In this document: positions 22,547 through 34,490 of the stretch, piece after piece
Layout of the letters: the number at the start of each line of letters is the position of its first letter
Position numbering within the stretch: the stretch's first letter is position 1
NCBI GenBank assembly: GCA_019321725.1
Contig: CM033108.1
Location: 14,340,060 to 14,404,059 of the forward strand
Length of the DNA: 64,000 nucleotides
Reading direction: 5' to 3'
From: Paulownia fortunei
Taxonomy: Eukaryota > Streptophyta > Magnoliopsida > Lamiales > Paulowniaceae
Position numbers and translations under genes: made by a program
The notes under the pieces: generated by a model
What the model was told of the DNA's origin: nothing
Databases searched by the model: none
What the model saw: the letters and a program-made list of their open reading frames with translations, nothing else

Positions 22547-23656
22547 TAGCCAATTCTGATGAATTTTGGAACATACAACCAGGAACAGACACTATCACAC
22601 TATCAGATATTTCTAACTGGCATATCATATCCCCATATTAGAAGCGTCAGGATATGGAGGAAATTCCCCTTCCTGGTGCATCCATTACTACCCCCAGTTG
22701 CAATATGCCACAACTGAGAATCACGAAAAGTTGACAACATCGGTGTCCTTTTGTGTATCCCTTTGAATGCCCAAAAACTGTTGTTGCCAGTAACTCTTCT
22801 GTTGTGAATTCTTGAGAGCATGAATTACAGTTATGAAGGATTACCCTTTGATGCAAGCACTAGATGGGACTTCAACAAATTCATAACTCCTCCAGTACTT
22901 GTTGGGAGGATCGTTGGAAGAACTGGAGTTGAGCCAGTCCAATTAGCTGGAAACTCCATTCTGAACGAATGCATAACGACAGAACAAGGGGACCTGAACT
23001 ATAACAATCCAGGCTCCTCTCAATTTAGCAATGAGTTGTCTCTAAGTCTTGTGACATCTCAACCTTCTGTGGTACATGGAACTTCCATTCAACTCCATTC
23101 TGAACGAATGCATAGCGACAGAACAAGGGGACTTGAACTATAACAATCCAGGCTCCTCTCAATTTAGCAATGAGTTGTCTCTAAGTCTTGTGACATCTCA
23201 ACCTTCTGTTGTACATGGAACTTCCATTCAGGAGCAATGCTCAGAGATGAGCTCTTCAGGTGTAACTAGCTATTCTTTGCATAAAAGACACATCGGGTCA
23301 CAACATACATCTTGCAGCAGTAATAACCTCTCGTTGAGCTTTAATTCTCACAAGCTGCTCCAACTTTCACCATTGTTATCGGGATCAAGATTTCTCCATC
23401 CAATGCAAGAAATATTAGCTGAAGTTGCTTACTATGCACTTGAAAATTTTGACCAAATGGGTTACTCTGCCACTGGGATTTGATAATGGGGTAAAGCTTT
23501 CTTTTTCTTCAAGTTGCACTGCTGGAAGAGGCTGCTCAACAAGTGGTTTCTCTGATGGACTTGATGCGGACCATGGACTCATGTTTCAGAACAACCTCTT
23601 TGCAAGAACGGGAGGTTGAAGCCAAGAAGAAACATATGCTATCTTTATTGCAAGTG
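22547..23656 (+). pseudogene. ATH1: 5' exon of an ATH1-type BEL1-like homeobox gene, disrupted
   Basis: ATH1 is a TALE/BELL homeodomain transcription factor acting in the nucleus with KNOX partners. Recognisable pieces: an N-terminal stretch from 22549 (FWNIQPGTDTITLSDISNW) with a stop at 22639; STRWDFNKFITPP and GVEPVQLAGNSILNE; NELSLSLVTSQPS; then LLSGSRFLHPMQEILAEV (about 23376-23424), which corresponds to the SKY box of BEL1-like proteins; and, after a frameshift near 23483-23600, EREVEAKKKHMLSLLQVV, the start of the BELL domain. The exon ends at a good donor, CAAGTG|GTATGT. The rest of the BELL domain and the homeodomain are not found downstream. A 139-bp tandem duplication shifts the frame. 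Assignment is from memory of the family; BEL1-like is firmer than the exact ATH1 orthology. Confidence 0.75.
22952..23229 (+). repeat. 139-bp tandem duplication inside the homeobox exon
   Basis: Copy 1 at 22952-23090 and copy 2 at 23091-23229 begin AACTCCATTCTGAACGAATG and differ at only a few bases (for example CATAACG/CATAGCG, GGACC/GGACT, TGTGGTAC/TGTTGTAC). Since 139 is not a multiple of three, the second copy is read in a different frame, which explains why the same peptide (NELSLSLVTSQPS) appears in two overlapping frames. Confidence 0.97.
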
Positions 23657-25536
23657 GTATGTGCTCTTCATTTCTTAGATTTGTTTACACTTAGAAAAGT
23701 TCTTTGATTCATTGACAGTAGCAGTTATAGTTTTACTGCATGCAATCCATTCAACTTTATTTTCATGCACCTAGCTCTGTTTTGCAACTTGTTAATCTGT
23801 CAACTTCTTTTAGATGGTTTGTGTTCAGTAACGATTTAGAGTAGGTTTTAAGAATCTTGGCTTTTGTATTGTGGCTTGACAGTCTTTCTGTAGTATGATA
23901 CCATTTCCTGTGTATTTTTTTTTTAATTTTTCTTGTGATTGGTTATTGAAAACTTGAACATATTTGAAAGTCAATTAAGATTTTGTTGTGTGTTTCCCTT
24001 GTTGTGTATGTGCGTTTGAGTATGGGAGTGACTGTTCCTATTTGTTTGTGTTGTGTGTGTTAGCGCATCCATTTACTAAACATTACCCTTTGTAGTTATG
24101 ATCTAGAAAAGATGAATGCAATTTGCATGGACTGATTTAGTTTTTTGCCCTTCTTTTTCCATTTGAATTTATTCAACAAACTATTGAATGATGGATATTG
24201 ATGTTGACTTTTTTGGCCTACTACAGTATTTTTTATCTTTTAAGTGATTTAAAGAATTGGATACTTTTGATTTCTTGTCCAGTAGGTCGTACTGTCTTAA
24301 GTACTACTAATTTTGAATCTAATATATTCAAGAAATAACAAAAGGAGGATTCTTTCTTGATTTGTTATGTATAAATAGTTGGCATAGTTCTTTTATTCTA
24401 CTTGGATCTGGAGATTTTTCTGGTTATTCTACCATAATCAATTGAAGCTAATCTTGTTTTTTCAAAGAAATGTGGACAAAAGGATTAAAAATAGAAGTAG
24501 GTGGGAATCCATGAATAGTTTAAGTTCTTGCCATTTGCGAAATTCTCGTTCACAGTGTAATCGTAAACTTTGATTTTTGATTCCATTAAAATTCTTGTCT
24601 ATTTGCTAGGAAGAAGAAAAGAAAGGAGTGATGATAGACTTCCCTTTGGGGAAAATAAAGAAATGTATGTTTCAGCTGCTTTTTAACTGTCAATTTTGGT
24701 TGCTATTACATTAGCAGGCTATCATCATGGGAATGCCTGCCCATATTTTTATTATTTTGGGGTTGGGTGTGGTGGTGTAAATTCCCTTCGTTTTTTGTAT
24801 AATTGTTTTGTTTGACCTCTTAGGAAATTTTTTGATAATAGTTTGGAGAAGTAGAAATGTGGTTTACCATAGTTTATCCTTTTGGCAATTAAATTACGGC
24901 TTTAGAACATGCATTTGATTCATGTTTTATATTACTGTACTTGTAAAGTGTTCTTCTAGAATTCTTCCCTCTGATTTTCCTTAGTGGATGGCGTCCTTGT
25001 GTCTAGTTTTTGCTTATTGAAACTGAAATATTCTATTTCTTTTTGAAAGAAGCAAGTTGAAGAAAGTTTTCTCCATCAAGCTTGATCTTTGAAGGTCACG
25101 ATTGATTTCTTATATGCTCTTCATTTTACATGGACTTCATCTTTGGTTGTTTTTTAGGCCCACGCAGTTCTGAATTTTAAGTGTTTAAAATTAAATATTC
25201 TCATGAGAGACTATATTTACAAGTAGAACCCTAAAGATTTCCAATGATGCAAAGTAGTTTGAACTTCATGACTTGGAGGTGGGAGTTTGATTTGGACCGA
25301 ATATATATGCAGACAAGTATTCTCTTTTAGTTACAGTAGAGAGACATGTAGCTTGCACATCGCATGCAGCATGCATATTTATTTATCTACTTATACAATA
25401 GACAATTCACTATGCGAATATCACAAAGTATATGTAACTTATGTCTCACTCTTTTTCCTTTTTCTGCTTTCTGGCCAGTTGCATGCTGCTGTTTTTTTCC
25501 TTACATAGATGCAAACATCCCTTTTGTTGTTGCCAG
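23657..25536 (+). other. Non-coding, intron-like sequence after the homeobox exon
   Basis: T-rich on the + strand, typical of plant introns. No BELL or homeodomain exon was recognised by eye. The overlapping open frames near 25287-25508 have no known product. Confidence 0.5.
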
Positions 25537-25662
25537 ATTATCACGTCACATCATACCATGGATGTCTCCACTTCTCCGACCAGAAGATGACATCGTTGAG
25601 GTCCTTAAAGAAGTTCAGCAGTAAATTAGCCTCAATTATGTGGACTCCATGGCTTTTTTCTG
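25537..25662 (+). pseudogene. Unrecognised exon-like segment
   Basis: Flanked by an acceptor (TTGTTGCCAG|A) and a donor (TTTTTTCTG|GTATGA) and 126 bp long. One frame is open throughout (contains HGCLHFSDQKMTSLRSLKKF); another frame reads RHIIPWMSPLLRPEDDIVEV before a stop. I cannot decide which was the coding frame and do not recognise the family. Its + orientation matches the neighbouring fragments. Confidence 0.35.
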
Positions 25663-26461
25663 GTATGATCGATATAATAGTAGTTCGATTTTGTTAAGTT
25701 ATCTTTTTACTCTCTCCTTCATAGGTTTTGATTTTCCCTGTTAAAAGGGATGGCATCAGCACCTTCAATGTTGCAAAAAAATATTTTTCACTTTTTGACA
25801 AGTTGACTATTGAGTTCAAATTTTATTCTATTTCTTGTTCATCCTCTTTTTCAGTTTTTCACATTTCATTTGTTAAAAATATTATGCTATTCATGATTAA
25901 ACTATTGTGAATGTGTGAAGAACCTAACTCCAAAAAGTAATCTTAGGATGGATCCTATTTTTGTATTGCTGTTACTATGTGCAGAATTAGGTCCAGAAAG
26001 AAAGAAGGAAATTTTCCTTATGAAATAAATGCAGGCATAGATTGTTTCTTGCTAAGAAAAGTTAACTACCTAAGATTTCCTTGACTGAGAAAGAAAAACC
26101 TATGAAAAGGGAAAGCCATATAAGAAAATCAAGGTCTGCATGTTACCTTTACATAGCATTCACTTTTTACTTTGATTTAGTTTGATAGTGATTAGTTGGT
26201 AAAACAGTGAACCATCAAGGGTGCATTTGGCATTGTTACTTGATAGAATTGAAGTTTAAATATTTAAATGCACACTAGATTTTCCATGTCAATGATGATT
26301 CTTTCAAGTGAGGTTTTCTTTCTTGCAATTAGCTGCCATTGGTTTGCTGGATGATTGTGTCTACTTACAATGCCTTTGTTTATGTATTCTTTTAGCTTAT
26401 ACTATTTTAGATCTTCCTTTGATGCCTATATAGAACAATTTCCTTCTTTCAGTTTTTGCTC

Positions 26462-26551
26462 AGGCATAACCTGATTGCATTCCTATGATGTTCAGGGAAC
26501 GCCCTTAGGCATAACCTGATTGCATTCCTATGATGTTCAGGGAACGCCCTT
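26462..26551 (+). repeat. 45-bp tandem duplication
   Basis: Two identical adjacent 45-bp copies starting AGGCATAACCTGATTGCATT at 26462 and 26507. Confidence 0.95.
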
Positions 26552-26576
26552 TATGGTTTCTCTTCCTCCTACCTCT

Positions 26577-26676
26577 CACTCTTCGTAGGATTCTGTAATA
26601 TAGATCTAGTGTGGCATATTGGTCATCACTCTTTGTAGGATTCTGTAATGTAGATCTAGTGTGGCAACTTGGTCAT
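26577..26676 (+). repeat. 50-bp tandem duplication
   Basis: Two near-identical 50-bp copies starting CACTCTTCGTAGGATTCTG (26577) and CACTCTTTGTAGGATTCTG (26627), only about 25 bp after the 45-bp duplication. Confidence 0.95.
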
Positions 26677-27536
26677 CCATGTCTCAGCACTCCTTTGGGG
26701 ATCGGAAAAAGTTCTGCAAATTTATGAAGCCTGATTTAGTTAGTTAGCTAGCATTATGGATTTTTATGTTTAAAATATCACAAGCCTTCTCCCATTTCCT
26801 TGTTTCATCTAGCAGAAGAAAAAAAGACAGGATCTACCTATTTTCATGCTATATTGTAAACCAAAATTCATGACATACAAGAAATCCTGCACCAATGTGT
26901 GTAAGATTTTCTTTTTGTTTTCAGTGCCTTTTTGTTCTCTAAAATCTATATTAAAGAACATGTTCCTTTCCATGCTTGCATGATGAGTGAAATATTCCAC
27001 TAGAAAGCATGTGCTTAGGTTTCGCCACAATATAAAATAGAGACTAATTGTGACAATATTGTGATGAGTCTGAATTTACAGAATGATGTTGAGATGTTTG
27101 CCTTGGATTTCATTGTCCATTTCTAGTGCATGGATTTATTAGTTCTTTCTTGAACTCTGGCACAAAAAGTGTATTGAATACACTATTTTCTGTGATGTTA
27201 TGCAGGAAATACTAGCATTGCCACTCATTGTAAGGAGAATATTCAGAACTGTGATACAACCTGATGGCTTGTGATGTCTCTACTACTTTGTGTACCTTCT
27301 TGTGGTGAGAACTCGACCAACTTATTGTTAGAACTTTACTTCATTCTCATGTGTTTGTCATGTAGGAATGGCTATGAATTTAAATATGCTTTCTCGATTC
27401 TTATTTTAAAGTAATAGCTCGGTGAAAGCTTGTTGTGCTTCTAAAGGTCAATAAGATACATTGGCCATATTTCTGCTTTTTTGTAATATTTTATGCAGAT
27501 TTAGTTAGTTGAATGGGTTATATAGGTATTAGTTAG

Positions 27537-28280
27537 TATGCTTGACTCTTGTGGTAATTTTCAATTAACTTGCAATTCTTTGATACTCCGAGCACATAGC
27601 CGTGAGCACTTGCGTTTTCTGCTTGCTTAGAGAAAGTTTGTACAAATTTTGTAACTTTCATGATCTCATAGGATTCTAGGACTTGCTTGATTGTCACTTG
27701 AGGTGAAATCCTAGACTACATGACATTAGGGACATGATTTAGGCCTTTGTTGGATTGTTTGAGCCTTTCAAGCTACCCCGTTTGTAAATTATTATCCTTG
27801 CATATACCCCGATGAGCCTTTTCTTTGTCAACCAAAATTTATTGTAGCCTGAAAATACATTGATTCTAAAACTTGCTTGATTGTCCTTGAGGCAAAATCC
27901 TAGACTACATAACATTAGGGACATGATTTAGGCCTTTGTTGGATTGTTTGAGCCTTTCAAGCTAACCCGTTTGTAAATTATTATCCCTTGCATATACCCT
28001 GTTGAGCCTTTTCTTTGTCAAGCAAAAATTTATTGTAGCCTGAAAATACATTGATTCTAGAACTTGCTTGATTGTCACTTGTGGCAAAATCCTAGACTAC
28101 ATAACGTTGGGGACATGATTTAGGCCTTTGTTGGATTGTTTAAGCCTTTCAAGCTACCCCGTTTGTAAATTACCCTAGCATACCTCGTTTAGCCTTTTCT
28201 TTGTCAACCAAAAATTTGTCACAGCCTGAAAATACTTTTCCTATTGTTCACCTTCACTCACAACACATGATATTAACTTA
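27537..28280 (+). repeat. Dispersed repeat, copy with internal 190-bp triplication
   Basis: Begins TATGCTTGACTCTTGTGGTA. From 27672 a unit of about 190 bp starting GATTCTAGGACTTGCTTGAT is repeated at 27862 and 28053. After the third unit comes TTCACCTTCACTCACAACAC. The same flanks and one single unit occur at 32866-33230. The words resemble the non-coding part of plant gypsy retrotransposons (memory, weak). Confidence 0.85.
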
Positions 28281-29082
28281 AATGCATGCAGTCTTTTACA
28301 CAAGGACCGATAATCTTGGTAATATAAAATGGTGGAGTTCAATACAAAGAATGATAACAGGCGAATCTGAGCCTCAATTTCTAATGTAGATGCAATTTTT
28401 TTTTTTTTTTTGGTATAATAACAAAAAAAAAAATTAAAAACACAAAGATAATAGAAAAGGAGCTGCTTTTTATCTGTATTTAGAATGGGTTTTATACCGC
28501 CTTTACTTTTCTTTATTAACCGTCAATGCTGACTGCTAGGTAATTGTAATTTGCAAATTTATGAAGTAATGTCCAATTGAATGGTGTCAGAAGACTGATT
28601 TGCTGACATCCGCTTTGAGTAATTGATCTCCTATTAGGACCAATTAAGACTGAAAGCTCTGAATTATCCAGAGCAGTATTTTCCATATTAATGATGGCAA
28701 TGCAGATTGTCATTGTGTTGCCTATGGTATTGACTTGTAGAATGTGGAATACACTATTTAATTGCAAAATATAGCAATTATAAAGTGATAAAACAAGAAT
28801 AATAGTTAGTCATGACTGACTCCAGAAAGAATGGGCCAGGAATTGGCTATTCATGCGATTTTCATCTATCTGCGGTCTAATTGTGAAGCATTATTTGGGA
28901 TTCACTAAGATTAATTTATTATTGAATTTGTACATGCACATGATATTAAGTTACTTTTCTCTTGCTGTTATATGATTCAATGTTTATTCTCTTCTTTCTT
29001 TGTGATGCTAACTGGTAACTGTTCTTTATTTAATGATTTATGGTCATTTATTTTTGGAGTGTGACAGTGACTAAATCTGCAT

Positions 29083-29097
29083 CCCCCCCCCCCCCCC
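29083..29097. repeat. C15 homopolymer
   Basis: Fifteen consecutive C, unusual in such AT-rich DNA. It may be partly a length artefact of sequencing. Confidence 0.9.
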
Positions 29098-30437
29098 TCA
29101 AACACGTCCCACACACATTTAACCCCAATTCTTGTGTTCAATTTGAAATAAAGTTTCAACATATTGTTCAGGCTGAGGTGAGTATGAATGCATCGGTATG
29201 TAATGACCAGTCCATTTACTTGTGAACCCTCCTGCAAATTCTTTGAAAGCCGCAAATATTTTGGCCTTGAAGCAGGTTAAATAAGAATGTTTAGACTTTT
29301 TTTGTCTTGATTTCTTGATTTTAAACATGAGTGGGGCTCATAGTAAAAGGCTGAATTGATCTCTTGTGTGTCAAGAGATGGTAGATTTATAATGGAAACT
29401 CCATAGCGAGTAGGATTCGTTCTTAATTACTTTAATCTACACGGATAATCACTTTTCGGTTGCATAGCTAGACCTTACTAACTTGATAACTAATATTTTG
29501 ATATGCATAATTGTTATATTTTGTCACCACCATATTGTTTAAGCAAAGTGCATACATACTATAATTGGAAACTTGTATGTATGAACAAGAATATCAAGCT
29601 CACCTTTTTGAAATTTGTTGCACAATATAGGTAAAATGTTTAACACCCGGACATTAAATATAGTATAATGGCTGTTTTCTGGTTTTCATTGTCCTAATTT
29701 AATGACTATTTCAAACAAGTGCCAGAAGACTGTATCACTATCTACTGCGCTTTAAAGGTAGTGATGTTTTACGCAATGAACTTCCATCTGGCGCTGAACC
29801 GATTAAGATTGCCTCACACTGGAAGTTATTCTTTTATATAAATACCACTTGAGATAACATGTATGTTTGTGGTAACGAGTGTTCATGCTATGAAGTATAG
29901 CCATTAATAAGTAATTTAAGTTCTATTAATATGATGTATTGTAGATCATAAAGTTTGTATTATGCTCTTTTGTAATTTCAGTCCTGGGCTGTGGTATTCT
30001 TGCCTTGTTCGGTAATTGAATTTTAGAGCGGCTTATTCTTGGCAATTTTTGGTCCTTCCTCCTTTTCTGCCTGTTCCATATAAATCTTAAGTATATTTTT
30101 AAGTTGAGACAATCAAAACTTACTTTGTTGGTCTCATATAACCTAGTGTTGTTTTGGTTAATTTAGCCAAGTTTTTATCAGTCCATTTTAATTTTAATCA
30201 TCCCAACGTGGAGCTTTGTTCCATTTGTGATTTTTTTTAGGAACTCCTTTTGATTCTTGTTGGTAAATGATTAATCAGTATTATTTGTTTTATGATAAGG
30301 ATTTATTTTCCTTGGAATGGTAGAATTATTTGCTACTGGGTCATTTCACGTCAGTCCTTGAATGTACTTATATTCCAAGTCAGATTTGAAAATTTAGTTA
30401 AAAAGCTTATGAGTTATATGTATTATGTCTACTGCAG

Positions 30438-30858
30438 ATTAGTTCGGCCTATTGTTTCTGATTTTGATGTTCTCTATTATCTCAAAATGGCATTTGGGCT
30501 TTGTATGGGCGCCAAAAGGGGGAAAACTTTTTGCTCAGTTAGTTGGCTTGCTACCGATGATGAGGTTCTTCTAGCTCATTATAAACGCCTCTAGGCTTTC
30601 GAGTTTCTCTCATTCAAAAAGATCCAAAGGTATATATGGTGTTGACAAAAATCTATGCCTTTAACATGGTAACTCATGTTTGATGGAAAATTGCATTTAC
30701 ATATTTTATTTTGGATAAAATATTTGTCGAAACCGCTTTTATTCTTCATTTTAGTACTTCTGAAAATTTGCATGTGCAAACATTGGCGCAATTAACAGAT
30801 TTAATGAAAAAAAGAACTTTTGATACTTCCCTTGAAGAGCTAAGAGATTTAGCATGTG
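30438..30858 (+). pseudogene. Two exons of an unrecognised protein, stop-bearing
   Basis: First exon 30438-30629 (acceptor CTACTGCAG, donor CCAAAG|GTATAT) reads LVRPIVSDFDVLYYLKMAFG and AKRGKTFCSVSWLATDDEV; a TAG at 30592 interrupts it before AFEFLSFKKIQ. Second exon 30755-30858 (acceptor CATTTTAG, donor GCATGTG|GTAAGT) reads ENLHVQTLAQLTDLMKKRTF and SLEELRDLAC. The composition and splice sites look genuinely protein-coding, and the product appears soluble, without a membrane segment. I do not recognise the family. Confidence 0.5.
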
Positions 30859-32865
30859 GTAAGTCACTATGGTGGCAATACATTATCTTGTGACACTTAT
30901 CACCGAAGAAAAGATTTTATAACATCCTTTTTACACGATAAGCTTATCACTCAGTTATTCTAGAAAGCATGAAGTAGTTTCTTAAGTTTAGGATTTTTAC
31001 CTCTTATGTGCAAGCATCATGAATATCTTCTTGTGAAGTGATGGCCTGCTTAACCTAACGATCTATGCTAAGTTAGCGAAACAGCAAGCAATTTTTATGC
31101 CTGACAATGAGCATAATACATTCTTCATTACTAAGTAAAGAATTGCAATTAATTATGCATGCTAATATTAAAGAGTGAAGGTGGTTTATTCTAGTGTTTA
31201 ATTGTATCTGATGTTTTGCATGTTGATCAAATGGTGTGCCATTCATAAATCTGTTACTAAGCTGTGTAAGTTAGGATGTTTTGACTCTTTTTACAATTAG
31301 TTTTTAAATGACAAAAAATTGTTAGTGAAAGTTTTATAGTTTCAAAATGTATAAGATTCTAGCAAAGTGGATGCTAACATGTATCAAAATTACTTAGATA
31401 AGTTTTCACTTCTTATTTCATAAAAAAGTAAATCTTTTGTCTGATAAGTTAAGCTTGATTAGAAAAATCCAACTTAAATTGTTAATAGCATAAGTCGCCA
31501 GACATTAACCTTTAATTTAGCCACTTACAAATTTTTAAAATTTTGAATGCTTTTGATGAAAGTTCTCAGTTCAAAATTTGTCTTTATGCTGGTGAAAGAG
31601 AAAGTATGATATAAGTAATTTGACTTTCTGTCATGAATGTTTCTTAAAAACCCTAATGGAAACTTAGCAGAATGGCAAGGTAACTACTTGTATGATCTTA
31701 AATATTTATATCAAGGGTATCAAATTGTAACTTGTCTAGCTATGTATTTTATGACATCCGATGGTGATTGAGGATCTAAAGCTTAACAAAAAAAATTGTT
31801 GCTGAGATTTTGAGATCACAATTTCTGGGATGCCAAATAAGTTCTCCAAAAATAGAAGAACTCTTATCAGCAACTTTTATAGCTATCTTTAATTTGGGTG
31901 AAATTGACAAAAGCGTTTGAGAAATTGATTGTGCAAAAATTAATTAGAAGTTGTTTTCTGGTATCTACGAAAAGTAGTTGTGTTCGGATTATAGTACAGG
32001 AATCAAGTTTTGAAAAATAAAAAAAAAATCACGTTCAGTAAAATCAGCTACTTAGCTGATTCTCTCTGAATGTTTTTTATGTTTACAAGTCAAACTTTAA
32101 CTTAATCATTGGCGATAACTCATATTTTCATTTTATCTAATGCTCTAACTAATTCTCCTTGACCATTCCAGCTATACAGTAGATATACGTGGCAATATTC
32201 TCTATTTGAATAATGGCTACTCTAAAATGACCAGTGAGGAACTATTGGGTGCTTGCAATGTGTTGGTTGCTCAAGTTTCATTGACCAAGATTCACAATGT
32301 TGTGGTTACAAAATATATTAATTCATTTACCCATATTTATAATGTTTTATCAGTTTTGTGTAGAATCTTTGATGGAATTTTGTGGGGGTTTTCGTTGATT
32401 TAGGTTGAATAACAACAGCTAATTGGTTCGATTTCCTTTTGTCAAGATTTTGCATCCTTTCTTCAATATCATGATATGTTCTTTGTTGATATTCTTTACC
32501 TGATGACAATTTTAACTTGTGCCTTTCCTTTTCTTTAAAATGTATGATTATCTTGTGGCTTCATGTTATTCTTGCGTTGAGATTTATTTTGTTTGATGAG
32601 TGGGTTTTATACCTATAAACTAGATGCAATTTGCTTAACATCTAGTTAGTTTTTGAGATTTTGTTAATTATGTTTGTGTGTGTGTGTGTTTTTTTTCACT
32701 TTGTAGAAAAAAGCTTGGAGCAAGGAGGTTAGAACATGATATGGTGGCACCAAGGGCAAAAAAATAATAAGTTTTGAGTAATAATTTGGATTGAAAACTA
32801 AAGGTTAATGATAGGAATTTAACTGTCTATAGCTCTTGGGAAATGATGAATGTTGTGTTTGTGTG
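30859..32865. other. Non-coding region; part is duplicated at 34795-35040
   Basis: No supported exon. The segment at about 31020-31330 shares order and wording (ACATTCTT, TTAAAGAGTGA, TTTATTCTAGT, TAAGTTAGGATGTTTT) with 34795-35040, so it belongs to a diverged duplication. A GT run is at 32670-32687. Confidence 0.55.
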
Positions 32866-33840
32866 TATGCTTGACTCTTGTGGTAATTTTCCCTTTTATT
32901 GTAATTCTTTGACACTCTGCGCACGTAGCCTTTATCACTTAGTTTTTTTGCTTACTTAGAGACAGTTTATGGAAATTTAGTAACTTTCATGATCTCATAG
33001 GATTCTAGAACTTGCTTGATTGTCACTTGAGGCGAATTCCTAGACTACATGACGTTAGGGACATGATTTAGGCCTTTTTGGACCGTTTGAGCCTTTCAAG
33101 CCAACCATTTATAATTTATTATCTCTAGCATACCCCTTTGAGCCTAATCAAGCCTTTTCTTTGTCACCCAATTTTTATTATAACCTGAAATACTTTTTCA
33201 TAATTGTTATCTTTCACTCACAACGCATGACCATTCTAGGAAAAATGTTTAGAGCTATGGAAATATTTGGGAGGATGGGTGGAGTTCCAACAACATCTTC
33301 AATGCAAAAATCTATATCTCCCAAAAAAAGAAAAAAAAAGAAAAAAAGGAAAAAAAAAAGAAAAGAAAGAAAAAGAAGAAAAGAAAAAGAAAGAGAAAAA
33401 AGAAAAGAAAGAGAAAAAGAAAACGGGAGTAAAAAATAAAGGTGGATGACAAATTGAAAGTCGGAAATGAGTTTGATGGTGTAATGTTGGTGCTCTTCAG
33501 AAAGGTCCTAGAATGGTTGTGTTATGGGTGATTTCAGCCACAAATCATCCTTTACCCTATCATTACCTTAGCCACAAATCATCATTTATTCTACCATTAC
33601 CTAAGCCACACATTACGAGCTTATTAAAGTCCTAATGATCCTTGGTGTTGTGGTTAGTCTACAATAGTGGAGAGTGACATGTAAAGCAAGTTTATGGAGT
33701 TCTGAAATTTCGATCAATCTCTTTTTACTTGTTTCCATAAACTTATCTGAGCTGTGAATAGTTAGGTGTAAGAGGCTATACACACACACACTTAAAGAAT
33801 TAAAGAGAGGTAAAATTAGCATTTCAGTTGAAATGCTGCA
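32866..33840 (+). repeat. Second copy of dispersed repeat with polypurine tract
   Basis: 32866-33230 matches 27537-28280 but has only one copy of the 190-bp unit (starting at 33002). It is followed by a stretch encoding MQKSISPKKRKKKKKRKKK-like low-complexity residues, which is a 120-bp A/G-only tract (about 33320-33432). After that come three related words (CACAAATCATCCTTTACCC, CACAAATCATCATTTATTC, CACACATTACGAGC). The whole looks like untranslated retrotransposon sequence; the lysine-rich open frames are an effect of the tract. Confidence 0.6.
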
Positions 33841-33875
33841 CATTCATGATGTTTTGAGTTTTCTTTGAGATATAT

Positions 33876-34490
33876 TCTGTGAGATCTTTGGGGCTTCTCG
33901 ATCAATGCGCATCGTGTACTTGTTGTTTGCCTCTCGAAACTGTTGAGAAGCCTTCTCACTACAGCAGATTCTCTGACATAGAAGCTATTTTCCTTGAGCA
34001 GGTGATTTCAAACCTATATTTACTTTAAGCTACTATGTAGTCTGATCCTTGATTTTTTTGTTCAATATCTTACCCTGATGATCTTACTTGCAGCTATGAA
34101 ATAAGTGATGGAATTTGGCTAGATTTGAAGTTAGCAAAAATTCAATCATGACACTGATGTCAAGATGTGACTTCATATTAAGAAAATTCTTGATAGATGA
34201 GAATGACTTAGGTTTGTTATCAAAAGATTTCTCTTTCTTTATGATTTCTGCTCCGTTTGTATGTTGTTTGAATCATTGCATTCCATGTGCAGATGAGCGA
34301 TTGTTGCCTCCACCAATGGTGGAGAAGTTATATTTGTACTCCCAGAGCTTGTTCATCTGGAAATAGCATCATCTCTTCCTTTGCAACCTCACTGTCTCTA
34401 AGGAGAATCTGAGAAGGCTTCACGTTTGCTGGTTCTGTTTCCCTCATATTATCAACTTGTTATCTCAAGGTAAGAAAGTGAAATTTTGTT
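33876..34490 (+). pseudogene. Unrecognised exon-like fragments
   Basis: A segment ending TTGAGCAG|GTGATT near 34002 contains SMRIVYLLFASRN then a stop. A second segment begins after TGTGCAG at about 34293 (DERLLPPPMVEKLYLYSQSL, stop at about 34365) and ends at TCTCAAG|GTAAGA near 34469. Parts of both recur at 42310-42440. Family unknown. Confidence 0.35.

Larger units (their letters stand above)
25663..30437. other. Non-coding region with small repeats
   Basis: No exon is supported here beyond weak, short open frames. It contains two short tandem duplications (26462-26551, 26577-26676), a 190-bp three-copy repeat (27672-28243), poly-T/poly-A runs around 28399-28440 and a C15 run at 29083-29097. 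Overall T-rich, intron- or intergenic-like. Confidence 0.55.

Noticed and set aside
28399..28440. Poly-T and poly-A runs as a retroposon tail with target duplication
   Set aside because: The runs are adjacent, but no SINE/LINE body or flanking duplication could be seen.
33161..33449. Two overlapping Lys/Arg/Glu-rich open frames
   Set aside because: They are read from a polypurine tract; both frames give lysine-rich low complexity, so the open reading is a composition effect.
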